Source of the DNA: Enterocloster bolteae
GTDB taxonomy: Bacteria; Bacillota; Clostridia; Lachnospirales; Lachnospiraceae
Length of the DNA: 38,777 bases
NCBI GenBank assembly: GCA_021772025.1
Contig: JAETNT010000038.1
Coordinates: 1-38,777, forward strand
Direction of reading: 5' to 3'
In this document: positions 8,247 to 16,109 of the stretch, in pieces
Numbering within the stretch: position 1 is the stretch's first letter
How the letters are laid out: each line of letters starts with the position of its first letter
Notes under the pieces: generated by a model
The model's input: the letters and a program-made list of their open reading frames with translations, nothing else
Told to the model about the DNA's origin: nothing
The model's database searches: none
Position numbers and translations under genes: made by a program

Positions 8247-8774
8247 TCACTTTACGTACTCTGCCAGTTCATATACCCTTGCTTTTGTCAATTCTGACGC
8301 TTTCATTGCTTCCAGCAACGGCTGCAGGCTTCCGCCCTCATTCTCCTGTCCGGCGGCCTGCACATCTGCTTCTTTGGATGCAATCCACTCTCTTTCCTCC
8401 TTCCGCAAAACTTCCATGTCCGCTTCATTCAGATTCGTTTTCAGCAGTCCCCACACTGCGTTTAGGGTATCGTCCCACATCCGGTACATCTCTTCGGCGG
8501 TTTCATTCATCTCCAGCTGCGTGACGGCTTCCTCCTGCTTTTTCTCTATTTCTTTCTCACGCTCCTCGGCATAGGAAATCTCCATAGCAAGTTTCTCGGA
8601 AAGGTCCTGTTGGGATGAATCCTCCACCTGTTCTGGTTCTTCCATCCGTTCCGTAGTTGACGTATTTTCGCTTGGCTGGTTTGTTTCGACAGGCAGTGAA
8701 TTACCACTGTCTTTTGTACCGCAGCCGGATAGCAGAAAAGCACCCAACAACAGCGCTAGCAATATTTTTTTCAT
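8247..8774 (-). CDS. LprI/DUF1311-type lipoprotein
   Basis: A 175-residue lipoprotein. The signal sequence ends in the lipobox LLSGC, with the lipidated Cys near residue 18. A Ser/Thr/Glu/Gln-rich spacer follows (about 20-65), then a charged helical C-terminal domain with the pattern LNAVWGLLKTNL..ADMEVLRKEEREWI, typical of the DUF1311 / lysozyme-inhibitor LprI family. It would sit on the outer face of the membrane. Function in Firmicutes is not established; lysozyme inhibition is known for mycobacterial LprI and is only a suggestion here. The start at 8774 is chosen for its GGGAGGT ribosome site; an upstream ATG at 8789 lies before that site. An operator-like dyad covers the putative promoter. 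Confidence 0.85.
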   Translation of the reverse strand: MKKILLALLLGAFLLSGCGTKDSGNSLPVETNQPSENTSTTERMEEPEQVEDSSQQDLSEKLAMEISYAEEREKEIEKKQEEAVTQLEMNETAEEMYRMWDDTLNAVWGLLKTNLNEADMEVLRKEEREWIASKEADVQAAGQENEGGSLQPLLEAMKASELTKARVYELAEYVK

Positions 8775-8801
8775 AAAGTTACCTCCCAATATGTTTTTTC
8801 G

Positions 8802-8832
8802 AGTGAACGATTTTTATAGATGTTCGTTCACT
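8802..8832. promoter_or_regulatory. Operator-like inverted repeat over the lipoprotein promoter
   Basis: AGTGAACGA (8802-8810) and TCGTTCACT (8824-8832) are perfect inverted copies with half-site centres 22 bp apart, about two helical turns. On the - strand a TATAAA lies within the spacer, so a dimeric regulator (TetR-like half-sites often contain GTGAAC) could block RNA polymerase. It could alternatively form an mRNA hairpin. No regulator gene is adjacent. Confidence 0.5.
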
Positions 8833-8928
8833 GGTCATTGATACATTCCGATTTGGTGCTTTGATATTTCAACCTATTCTAACATACAGCCCTATTTTTC
8901 TCAATAGAAACTCAAAAGTATAAGTAGC

Positions 8929-8957
8929 TTGAAAAGCCCATCTTTCTATGGTAGAAT
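8929..8957 (+). promoter_or_regulatory. Promoter of the pyrimidine operon
   Basis: TTGAAA (8929-8934) and TAGAAT (8952-8957) are separated by exactly 17 bases, 82 bases before the pyrF start. This is the best vegetative promoter in the gap between the divergent lipoprotein and pyrF genes. Confidence 0.65.
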
Positions 8958-8995
8958 GGGAAAAATAACTAAATAAAGAACAGTTTAAATAATGC

Positions 8996-9033
8996 TGTTT
9001 TGTGCCCGAAAGGCTGCTTAAAACAAGGAGGAG
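8996..9033 (+). promoter_or_regulatory. pyrF leader hairpin abutting the ribosome site
   Basis: TGTTTT (8996-9001) can pair with AAAACA (9020-9025), with an inner GCC/GGC stem closing a CGAAA loop. The ribosome site AAGGAGGAG (9025-9033) follows at once. No terminator and no recognisable PyrR-binding loop is seen, so classic attenuation is not supported; an effect on translation is possible. Confidence 0.3.
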
Positions 9034-9039
9034 TCCCCC

Positions 9040-9957
9040 ATGATTCAGAAATTAATAGAAAAAATTCAAAAAACCAAAGCCCCTATTTGCGTGGGCTTAG
9101 ATCCTATGCTGTCCTTTCTGCCCGAGTATTTGCTGCAGAAGTCTTTTGCCCGGTACGGCGAGACTCTGGAAGGGGCGGCAGATGCCATCTGGGAGTTTAA
9201 CAAAGCCATTGTGGACGCTACATACGATCTGATCCCTTCCGTAAAGCCTCAGATTGCCATGTACGAGCAGTTTGGCATTGAGGGGCTGAAGGTATATAAA
9301 AAGACCGTAGACTATTGTCAGGAAAAGGGACTGATTGTCATCGGCGATGCCAAAAGAGGGGATATCGGTTCCACCTCCGCCGCCTACGCTGCTGCCCATA
9401 TTGGGAATGTAAAGGTAGGATCCAACGTATTTTCCGGATTCGGTACGGATTTCTTAACGGTGAATCCCTATTTCGGCACCGATGGAGTAAAGCCCTTTGT
9501 GGATGTGTGCAGGGAAAATGACAAGGGACTCTTTATCTTAGTAAAAACCTCTAACCCTTCCAGCGGCGAGTTTCAGGATAAGCTGGCAGACGGCCGCCCT
9601 GTATATGAGCTGGTTGCCGAAAAGGTAGTAGAATGGGGCAGTGAGTGTATGGACGGAACTTACAGTAATGTGGGAGCGGTAGTAGGCGCAACTTATCCGG
9701 AGATGAGCCGGATTTTAAGAAAATTAATGCCCCGCACGTATTTCCTGGTACCGGGCTACGGCGCCCAGGGCGGCACTGCGGAGGATTTAAAGCATTGCTT
9801 TAATGAGGACGGTTTAGGCGCTATCGTCAACTCTTCCAGAGGCATTATCGCCGCGTACAAGAAGGCTCCTTATGATAAATTCGGGCCGGAACATTTTGCA
9901 GATGCTTCCAGGCAAGCCGTTTTAGACATGACAGCAGATATTAACCGCGTATTATAA
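9040..9957 (+). CDS. pyrF: Orotidine 5'-phosphate decarboxylase
   Basis: Converts OMP to UMP, the last step of de novo pyrimidine synthesis. At 305 residues it belongs to the longer type 2 subfamily. The catalytic Lys-Asp array is clear in GDAKRGDIGST (D103, K105, D108), and the phosphate-binding C-terminal part has VPGYGAQGGT. The start is preceded by AAGGAGGAG with 6 bases of spacing. It is the first gene of a four-gene pyr operon; pyrK follows after 17 bases. pyrB and pyrC, needed for the earlier steps, are not in this window and must lie elsewhere. Confidence 0.96.
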   Translation: MIQKLIEKIQKTKAPICVGLDPMLSFLPEYLLQKSFARYGETLEGAADAIWEFNKAIVDATYDLIPSVKPQIAMYEQFGIEGLKVYKKTVDYCQEKGLIVIGDAKRGDIGSTSAAYAAAHIGNVKVGSNVFSGFGTDFLTVNPYFGTDGVKPFVDVCRENDKGLFILVKTSNPSSGEFQDKLADGRPVYELVAEKVVEWGSECMDGTYSNVGAVVGATYPEMSRILRKLMPRTYFLVPGYGAQGGTAEDLKHCFNEDGLGAIVNSSRGIIAAYKKAPYDKFGPEHFADASRQAVLDMTADINRVL

Positions 9958-9974
9958 GCACCGGGAGGAATTTT

Positions 9975-10751
9975 ATGGCACAGGTAAAATTAACTGCAGA
10001 GGTTGCCGTTCAGGAAAAACTGGCGGAAGGCATTTACAGCATGTGGATTGATGCAGAGCCGGTGGCTGCACAGGTGAAAGCCGGGCAGTTTGTCTCCGTA
10101 TATTCCAGAGACGGTGCCAGGCTTCTTCCACGCCCTGTCAGTCTCTGTGAGGCGGATAAGGAAAAGGGACGTATCCGCCTGGTTTATCGGGTGGCGGGAG
10201 CCGGAACAAAAGAATTCTCCCGGTATCAGGCAGGGGATCCTGTGGATATTTTAGGTCCTTTGGGAAATGGATTTCCTTTAGAAGGGATGACCGGCAAAAA
10301 GGCATTTTTAATAGGAGGAGGCATTGGAATTCCGCCAATGCTTCAGCTGGCGAAAGAGCTGGATTGCCAAAAGCAGGCAGTTTTAGGCTATCGGAACGGA
10401 GAGCTGTTTTTGAAAGAGGAATTTGAATCCTATGCATCCGTGTACGTTGCCACCGAGGATGGCAGTGCAGGGACAAAGGGAAATGTAATAGACGCGATCC
10501 GGGGAAACGGTCTTGAGGCGGACGTGATTTTCGCCTGCGGCCCTACTCCCATGCTTCGGGCTATCAAGGCTTATGCCTTGGAGCACAACATTCTCTGCTA
10601 TTTGTCTTTAGAAGAGAAGATGGCCTGCGGTATCGGCGCATGTCTGGCATGTGTCTGCCAGTCTAAAGAGGTGGATCCCCATTCCAATGTCCATAACAAA
10701 CGGATATGCAAGGACGGTCCTGTTTTTCGGGCAGAGGAGGTGGAGCTGTAA
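9975..10751 (+). CDS. pyrK: Dihydroorotate dehydrogenase B, electron transfer subunit
   Basis: FAD and [2Fe-2S] subunit (258 residues) that passes electrons from dihydroorotate via PyrD to NAD+. The N-terminal half is a ferredoxin-reductase-like FAD domain (LPRPVSLCEA, around residues 51-60), followed by a nucleotide-binding part with LIGGGIGIPPML (112-123). The iron-sulfur cluster ligands are C218, C223, C226 and C245, the spacing expected of PyrK. It starts 17 bases after pyrF with CGGGAGGAA upstream. Its TAA stop shares one base with the pyrD ATG (TAATG), consistent with coupled synthesis of the PyrDB-PyrK complex. Confidence 0.96.
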   Translation: MAQVKLTAEVAVQEKLAEGIYSMWIDAEPVAAQVKAGQFVSVYSRDGARLLPRPVSLCEADKEKGRIRLVYRVAGAGTKEFSRYQAGDPVDILGPLGNGFPLEGMTGKKAFLIGGGIGIPPMLQLAKELDCQKQAVLGYRNGELFLKEEFESYASVYVATEDGSAGTKGNVIDAIRGNGLEADVIFACGPTPMLRAIKAYALEHNILCYLSLEEKMACGIGACLACVCQSKEVDPHSNVHNKRICKDGPVFRAEEVEL

Positions 10752-11653
10752 TGAATACCAAGGTAATCTTAGCCGGTGTGGAACTGAAAAATCCGGTAAT
10801 GACCGCATCCGGTACCTTTGGCTCCGGCGCAGAGTATGGCCAGATGGTGGATTTAAATAAATTGGGAGCTGTTGTGACAAAAGGCGTTTCCAACATTCCC
10901 TGGCCCGGCAATCCCACCCCCCGTATCGCGGAAACTTATGGGGGCATGATTAACGCCATTGGCCTGCAGAATCCGGGAATCGACGTGTTTGTAAAGAGAG
11001 ATATTCCCTTTTTAAAGCAGTATGATACGAAAATTATTGTCAATGTCTGCGGAAAGACCACAAAAGATTATATTGAAGTGGTGGAGCGTTTGGCGGACGA
11101 GCCGGTGGATATGCTGGAAATCAACATTTCCTGTCCTAATGTTAAGGAAGGAGGCATCGCCTTCGGTCAGGATCCGAAGGCAGTAGAGGCCATTACCAGA
11201 GAGGTAAAGAAGTACGCAAGGCAGCCGGTGATTATGAAGCTGAGCCCTAACGTTACCGATATTACAGTGATGGCAAAGGCGGCAGAAGCCGGAGGCGCGG
11301 ATGTTCTTTCCCTGATTAATACTTTAACCGGCATGAAGATTGACATTCACCGGAAAACCTTTGCGGTTGCCAACCGGACCGGCGGCCTGTCAGGCCCGGC
11401 CATAAAGCCGGTGGCAGTGCGGATGGTATATCAGGCGGCTCAGGCGGTAAAGCTTCCTATTATCGGTATGGGAGGTATTATGAATGCGGAGGACGCCATG
11501 GAATTTATCCTGGCAGGCGCTGCGGCCGTATCCGTAGGAACCGCTAATTTCCGTAATCCCTACGCCACACAGGAGATTGAGGAAGGAATTAAGGAATATA
11601 TGAAGCGGCATCAGGTGGAGGACATTAACCATCTGATTGGCGCGGTGAGATAA
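10751..11653 (+). CDS. pyrD: Dihydroorotate dehydrogenase B, catalytic subunit
   Basis: FMN enzyme that oxidises dihydroorotate to orotate; 300 residues, class 1B. The active-site base is C128 in EINISCPN, and the N-terminal FMN loop TASGTFGSG and KGVSNIPWPGN are typical of the class. The ATG at 10751 overlaps the pyrK stop and has GAGGAGG about 12 bases upstream; a longer in-frame start at 10706 would lie deep inside pyrK and is unlikely. Pairing with pyrK shows that the NAD+-linked form is used, which suits an anaerobe. Confidence 0.96.
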   Translation: MNTKVILAGVELKNPVMTASGTFGSGAEYGQMVDLNKLGAVVTKGVSNIPWPGNPTPRIAETYGGMINAIGLQNPGIDVFVKRDIPFLKQYDTKIIVNVCGKTTKDYIEVVERLADEPVDMLEINISCPNVKEGGIAFGQDPKAVEAITREVKKYARQPVIMKLSPNVTDITVMAKAAEAGGADVLSLINTLTGMKIDIHRKTFAVANRTGGLSGPAIKPVAVRMVYQAAQAVKLPIIGMGGIMNAEDAMEFILAGAAAVSVGTANFRNPYATQEIEEGIKEYMKRHQVEDINHLIGAVR

Positions 11654-11681
11654 TGAGGCAACAATTCAGGAGGCAGATAAA

Positions 11682-12356
11682 ATGGAAAGTTATAAACAGG
11701 AATTTATTGAATTTATGGTGGCCAGCAATGTCTTAAAATTCGGAGACTTTACATTAAAGAGCGGGCGGAAGTCCCCTTTCTTTATGAATGCCGGGGCATA
11801 TGTAACCGGTACTCAGCTTTGCAGGCTGGGAGAGTACTATGCAAAGGCGATTCATGACAACTATGGTCTGGATTTTGACGTTCTCTTTGGCCCGGCTTAC
11901 AAGGGAATTCCCTTAGCTGTGGCAACTGCTATGGCTATCAGTGAACTATATGGAAAGGATGTAAAGTACTGTTCCAACCGCAAAGAGGAAAAAGATCACG
12001 GCGATGCCGGTATCCTTCTGGGAAGTCCCCTAAAAGACGGGGACAGAGTGGTGATAATTGAGGACGTTACCACTTCCGGCAAATCTATTGAAGAAACCTT
12101 CCCTATTTTAAAGGCTCAGGCGAATGTGGAAATCAAAGGTCTGATTGTTTCCTTAAACCGTATGGAGAGAGGAAAGGGAAACAAGAGTGCCCTGGAGGAG
12201 ATTCAGGATTTATACGGCTTCCCCGCTGCGGCTATTGTAAATATGGGGGAAGTTACGGAGTACCTGTACAATAAAGAGTGCGGCGGCAGGATTGTCATTA
12301 ATGATGTTTTAAAAGCAGCAATTGATGCTTATTATGAGCAGTACGGGGCAAAATAA
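11682..12356 (+). CDS. pyrE: Orotate phosphoribosyltransferase
   Basis: Adds orotate to PRPP to make OMP; 224 residues. The PRPP-binding motif VVIIEDVTTSGKS spans about residues 123-135, and the flexible lysine-rich loop NRKEEKDHG (99-107) is present. The ribosome site is CAGGAGG, 12 bases before the ATG. It completes the OMP-forming and UMP-forming steps next to pyrF, pyrK and pyrD. A short membrane-peptide gene follows after 18 bases, possibly on the same transcript. Confidence 0.96.
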   Translation: MESYKQEFIEFMVASNVLKFGDFTLKSGRKSPFFMNAGAYVTGTQLCRLGEYYAKAIHDNYGLDFDVLFGPAYKGIPLAVATAMAISELYGKDVKYCSNRKEEKDHGDAGILLGSPLKDGDRVVIIEDVTTSGKSIEETFPILKAQANVEIKGLIVSLNRMERGKGNKSALEEIQDLYGFPAAAIVNMGEVTEYLYNKECGGRIVINDVLKAAIDAYYEQYGAK

Positions 12357-12374
12357 AAACAGGAGTGATTGTAT

Positions 12375-12524
12375 ATGGAGCGAGTTTATAAGACTATGCG
12401 GAACGTAGGCGCAGGAAGTATTGCCATCGGAATTATTATGGCGGTTACCGGCTTGACCGTGGGGATCATTGCCATTGTCAACGGGGCATTGCTGCTGAAG
12501 CGCAAATCAGAAATTGAATTTTAA
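12375..12524 (+). CDS. 49-residue single or double helix membrane peptide
   Basis: A short gene encoding a hydrophobic peptide. It opens with MERVYKTMRNV, then a long apolar stretch rich in Ile, Gly, Val and Ala (about residues 12-41), and ends with the basic and acidic tail KRKSEIEF. AGGAGTGA lies 8 bases before the ATG, coding runs cleanly to a TAA, and it is spaced 18 bases from pyrE and 11 bases from the VanZ-like gene, which supports real translation. The 30-residue apolar stretch could cross the membrane once or as a tight hairpin (two Gly-containing halves). No family is recognised. Confidence 0.7.
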   Translation: MERVYKTMRNVGAGSIAIGIIMAVTGLTVGIIAIVNGALLLKRKSEIEF

Positions 12525-12535
12525 GCGGGGCATTT

Positions 12536-13027
12536 ATGATTAAAAATACAACAAAGAATCAGAAGCTGGGTTGGGTGCTGTTTCTCCTGTACCTGATCCT
12601 GCTGGTATATTTCCTGTTCTTTGCAGAAGAGTTTGGGCGAACCACCCGCCCTCAGGATACCTATGCCTATAATCTGGAACCTTTTAAAGAGATCCGCCGG
12701 TTCTGGGTACATCGGGATGTGGTGGGGCTCAAAAGCTTTTTCTTAAATGTCATCGGCAATATTGTAGGATTTGTGCCGGCGGGATTTTTTCTTCCTATTG
12801 TCAGCCGGAGAAGTAAAAAGTGGTATAATACTTTTTTAATCTGTTTTCTGTTCAGCCTGTCTGTGGAGACAGTTCAGCTTGTATTTAAGGTGGGAAGCTT
12901 TGACGTGGACGATATTATGCTGAATGTAATGGGAGCAGTATCCGGTTACGTTTTGTATCGGATCGTACAGATGGTAAGGAGTAGACATCGTGTTAGGAAA
13001 AAGAGAAGTCGCACAAGAAACACCTAA
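12536..13027 (+). CDS. VanZ-like membrane protein
   Basis: A 163-residue membrane protein with four predicted helices (about 10-28, 69-90, 98-115, 124-142). The sequence YNLEPFKEIRRF followed by LNVIGNIVGFVPAGFFLP, then SVETVQLVFKVGSFDVDDIMLNVMGAVSGY, is the hallmark of the VanZ family, whose first member modestly raises teicoplanin resistance. The biochemical role is unresolved and the presence of the gene alone does not imply glycopeptide resistance. The last 38 bases overlap the next small membrane gene in another frame. Confidence 0.85.
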   Translation: MIKNTTKNQKLGWVLFLLYLILLVYFLFFAEEFGRTTRPQDTYAYNLEPFKEIRRFWVHRDVVGLKSFFLNVIGNIVGFVPAGFFLPIVSRRSKKWYNTFLICFLFSLSVETVQLVFKVGSFDVDDIMLNVMGAVSGYVLYRIVQMVRSRHRVRKKRSRTRNT

Positions 13028-13334
13028 AAAGGTTTCCTATATCAGGAAGCCTTTGGCAAAACACAGTAAATGGTCCCTGGGGCTTTGCGCCGCAGGGCTG
13101 CTTTTATTTGCCGGGACACTTTATATAACGGTCCGGGAACAGGGGCAAAGCGGCATGTATGCAGGCGCTCTTGGATTTTCCAGTTTGCTGTTTTCCGTTT
13201 TAGGTCTGTGGTACAGCGTCTGCGCTTTTTTAGAAAAGGAAAAAAATTACATACTGGCCAGAATCAGCCTTCCCGTAAGCGGAATTTTAATAATTATCTG
13301 GCTGGTGATGATTATCATAGGATTGAGGAGTTGA
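12990..13334 (+). CDS. Small membrane protein, DUF6142-like
   Basis: A 114-residue protein starting with GTG at 12990, chosen because TAAGGAG lies 8 bases upstream within the end of the VanZ-like gene. A basic, soluble N-terminus of about 28 residues is followed by three helices (about 30-50, 56-80, 90-110). The length and plan resemble the DUF6142 family of Lachnospiraceae; the match is from memory and moderate. No activity is known. It ends only 4 bases before the aminopeptidase ATG, so it is probably co-transcribed with that gene. Confidence 0.7.
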   Translation: MLGKREVAQETPKKVSYIRKPLAKHSKWSLGLCAAGLLLFAGTLYITVREQGQSGMYAGALGFSSLLFSVLGLWYSVCAFLEKEKNYILARISLPVSGILIIIWLVMIIIGLRS

Positions 13335-13338
13335 AATA

Positions 13339-15423
13339 ATGGACTACCGTGAATTATGGAAAGAGGAAAATCAGGCTGTGCTGGAACGCTACCGGCTTTC
13401 AATGGAGCGGATTCGTCAGATTCCGGAAGAAAGGCTGACAGAAAAGGCATTTCAGGAGTATTTTGTATCGACTGCCGAATTTATCAGCCGGATCGGGAAG
13501 CTGACAGAAGAGATCCGTACTGTCGGAGTCAGGGAGTATGTCTATTCCCGCAGCCTGCAGGAGCTGGCAGAGGAGAACCGAAGGCTGTATGCAGATATTC
13601 TGCCGGAGCATTATGAGAAAAGTTATGCAAATCCTGCATATGCAGTGAAAAAGCTGGGAGAGGAGTATGGCAGGCTTCTGGCATTTTTATATACGGAAAT
13701 CCGGGGCCAGATTGTATTTGCTTTTGAGAGCCGTTTGTGGAATATTACCGTGTTAAATGAGACTTTTATTGAGGTTTATAATTTGTTTGAAGAAGAGATT
13801 CCAGGGGCTCAGGCCATCCAGGATGTGCTTTACTGGTTTGTCAGCGACTATGCGGACAAAACCGTGGCTTATCGGGTAAGAGAGGGCCTTGACCCGTCCC
13901 TGTCCTTTGGGAGGGATATTATTATGGAAGAGGACCTTTCCGATCTGCGGTATCTTTATTGCTTTGGCGAATACATTTCAGATGCAGAGCTGAAAATTGC
14001 CGGGTTTTTAAACAGTCTTCCTCAGAAAACCATAGACAAGATGGCGGATACTTATACCGAAGGCTTTGAAAAAGGCTTTCAGGTGATGGGGAGAGATTTG
14101 TCTATTAAGAAAAACATTGCCGTCCGCTATGAGCTGGGGTATGAGCGGATGATAAAAAAGGCCGTCTTGAATTTCAAGGCTATGGATAAGGAGGTGATTC
14201 TGTTTCGGGCAGCTGTGGAGGCGATTAACCGCAATCCCAATCGGAAGCTGGGCTTTCACGGAACTTCCCCCAACAGACAGTACGACTACGATCACCGCTA
14301 TGACAGCGCTCTCTACATGGGTACAGCGTTAAAAGAGAGAAAGCTTTCCGTTATTCGGAGCACTTTGGAGGAATATAAAGAGCTGGCGCGCCTGTACGCA
14401 GGCCCGGCGGTGGTGGAAACCTTTGGAGAGGAAGAATTTACTCCGGTGAACAAAAAGGAGGCCTTTGCATTAAACCGTCATCAGGAGGAAGTAACCATCG
14501 CCTATTCCAACGAGTATATGGAGATTTTAGACCAGTATGAGCCGGGGGACGAGACCAGCTTTACCATTATCGCCTTCCCCAGGCCGGAGATCGGCGAAAA
14601 TTTCAGGGAGATTTTTGAGGAAACTATCCGCATTAATACTCTGGATTATGAGCTGTACCGGGACATGCAGCAGGTAATCATTGATACTCTGGATAAGGCG
14701 GAGTATGTTACCGTAAAGGGAAGAGGAAAAAACTCCACTGATATTCGGGTACACCTTCATCCTTTGGCAGATCCGGCTTCCCAGACTAATTTTGAAAACT
14801 GTGTAGCAGATGTAAATATCCCGGTAGGCGAGGTGTTTACCTCCCCCATGCTTTCCGGTACGGAAGGAAAGCTGTTTGTGGGAAGAGTTTACATCGGAGA
14901 TATTCGGTTTAAAAACCTTTGGATGACCTTTGAAAACGGCCGGGTAAAGGATTACGGGTGTGAAAATTTTGACAGAGAAGAGGAGAACAAAGCGCTGATA
15001 AAGCAGGTGATCATGAAGAATCACGATAATCTGCCTCTTGGGGAGTTCGCCATCGGTACGAATACTACTGCCTATGCCATGGCAGAACGGTTCGGAATTA
15101 TCCATAAGCTTCCGATCTTAATTGTGGAAAAAATGGGGCCTCATTTTGCAGTTGGGGATACCTGCTACAGCTGGTCGGAAGATTCACCTATGTACAATCC
15201 GGACGGCAAGGAGATGATTGCCAGGGACAATGAAATCTCGATTTTGAGAAAAACCGATGTGTCAAAGGCTTATTTTAGCTGCCATTGCGATATTACCATT
15301 CCTTATGACGAGCTGGGAGAAATTGCGGCGGAAGCTGCCGACGGCAGCCGTACTGTAATTATTGAAAATGGCCGTTTTGTTCTGGCCGGAGTGGAAGAAC
15401 TGAATGAACCTCTGAATTGCTAG
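13339..15423 (+). CDS. M29-type metallo-aminopeptidase
   Basis: A 694-residue intracellular peptidase. The C-terminal third carries the M29 (AmpS/PepS) metal ligands: E498 in PVGEVFTSP, E569 in LGEFAIGTN, H602 in GPHFAVGD, and H649 with D651 in CHCDITI. It would remove N-terminal residues from peptides using a two-metal centre. The N-terminal half (about 1-350) is longer than in the usual 410-residue M29 enzymes and has no recognised domain; it is helical and acidic. A weak 7-bp hairpin and the purE promoter follow the stop. Confidence 0.88.
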   Translation: MDYRELWKEENQAVLERYRLSMERIRQIPEERLTEKAFQEYFVSTAEFISRIGKLTEEIRTVGVREYVYSRSLQELAEENRRLYADILPEHYEKSYANPAYAVKKLGEEYGRLLAFLYTEIRGQIVFAFESRLWNITVLNETFIEVYNLFEEEIPGAQAIQDVLYWFVSDYADKTVAYRVREGLDPSLSFGRDIIMEEDLSDLRYLYCFGEYISDAELKIAGFLNSLPQKTIDKMADTYTEGFEKGFQVMGRDLSIKKNIAVRYELGYERMIKKAVLNFKAMDKEVILFRAAVEAINRNPNRKLGFHGTSPNRQYDYDHRYDSALYMGTALKERKLSVIRSTLEEYKELARLYAGPAVVETFGEEEFTPVNKKEAFALNRHQEEVTIAYSNEYMEILDQYEPGDETSFTIIAFPRPEIGENFREIFEETIRINTLDYELYRDMQQVIIDTLDKAEYVTVKGRGKNSTDIRVHLHPLADPASQTNFENCVADVNIPVGEVFTSPMLSGTEGKLFVGRVYIGDIRFKNLWMTFENGRVKDYGCENFDREEENKALIKQVIMKNHDNLPLGEFAIGTNTTAYAMAERFGIIHKLPILIVEKMGPHFAVGDTCYSWSEDSPMYNPDGKEMIARDNEISILRKTDVSKAYFSCHCDITIPYDELGEIAAEAADGSRTVIIENGRFVLAGVEELNEPLNC

Positions 15424-15444
15424 CAAAATAGGGAAAATCCCCTA

Positions 15445-15473
15445 TTGACTCTATTTCCAAAAACTAGTATTAT
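15445..15473 (+). promoter_or_regulatory. Promoter of the purine operon
   Basis: TTGACT (15445-15450) and TATTAT (15468-15473) are 17 bases apart. It lies 71 bases before the purE start in an AT-rich gap. A small dyad, AATAGGG (15427-15433) with CCCTATT (15440-15446), touches the -35 box and may be an operator or a weak terminator of the preceding gene. Confidence 0.7.
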
Positions 15474-15543
15474 GTTTAATAAGTACAGTTGTATTAATAA
15501 CCATAACTTATAAAAAACAAACACCAGAAAAGGAGAACAAATC

Positions 15544-16062
15544 ATGGCAAAAGTCGGAATCGTAATGGGCAGTGACTCTGATATGCCGGTAATGGCAAAA
15601 GCGGCGGAGATTTTGGAAGAGCTGGGGGTAGAGTTTGAAATGACCGTAATCTCCGCCCACAGGGAGCCGGATGTATTTTTCGAATATGCAAAGTCCGCAG
15701 AGGAGAAGGGCTTTCAGGTGATTATTGCAGGAGCCGGAAAGGCGGCCCATCTTCCGGGAATGTGTGCGGCTATTTTTCCCATGCCGGTTATCGGAATTCC
15801 CATGAAGACTTCCGATCTGGGCGGCGTAGATTCTTTATATTCCATTGTTCAGATGCCTTCTGGAATTCCAGTGGCAACTGTCGCCATCAACGGCGGCGCT
15901 AATGCAGGCATCTTGGCTGCCAAAATTCTGGCAACCTCTGATAAGGCGTTATTAGGCCGCTTAAAAGAGTATTCTGAAAAGCTGAAGGGCGATGTGATAA
16001 AGAAAGCGCAGAAGCTTGATGAAATCGGTTACAAAGAGTATTTGGCACAGATGAAAAAATAA
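15544..16062 (+). CDS. purE: N5-carboxyaminoimidazole ribonucleotide mutase
   Basis: Class I PurE (172 residues) that moves the carboxyl group of N5-CAIR to give CAIR in purine synthesis. The signature MGSDSDMPVM (8-17), the catalytic H39 in ISAHREPD, and AGAGKAAHLPGM are all in place. AAAAGGAGAA lies a few bases before the ATG. It opens a purE-purM-purN-purD run. Class I PurE works with PurK, which is not in the window. Confidence 0.96.
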   Translation: MAKVGIVMGSDSDMPVMAKAAEILEELGVEFEMTVISAHREPDVFFEYAKSAEEKGFQVIIAGAGKAAHLPGMCAAIFPMPVIGIPMKTSDLGGVDSLYSIVQMPSGIPVATVAINGGANAGILAAKILATSDKALLGRLKEYSEKLKGDVIKKAQKLDEIGYKEYLAQMKK

Positions 16063-16109
16063 CCTTTATGCCGTCTGCCGATTCATTATTATACGAGGGA
16101 GGAAAAAGT

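Noticed and set aside
15427..15446. Purine riboswitch or terminator before purE
   Set aside because: The 7-bp dyad lacks a T run and overlaps the -35 box. The leader has none of the conserved purine riboswitch core sequences that I could recognise, so only the promoter is called.
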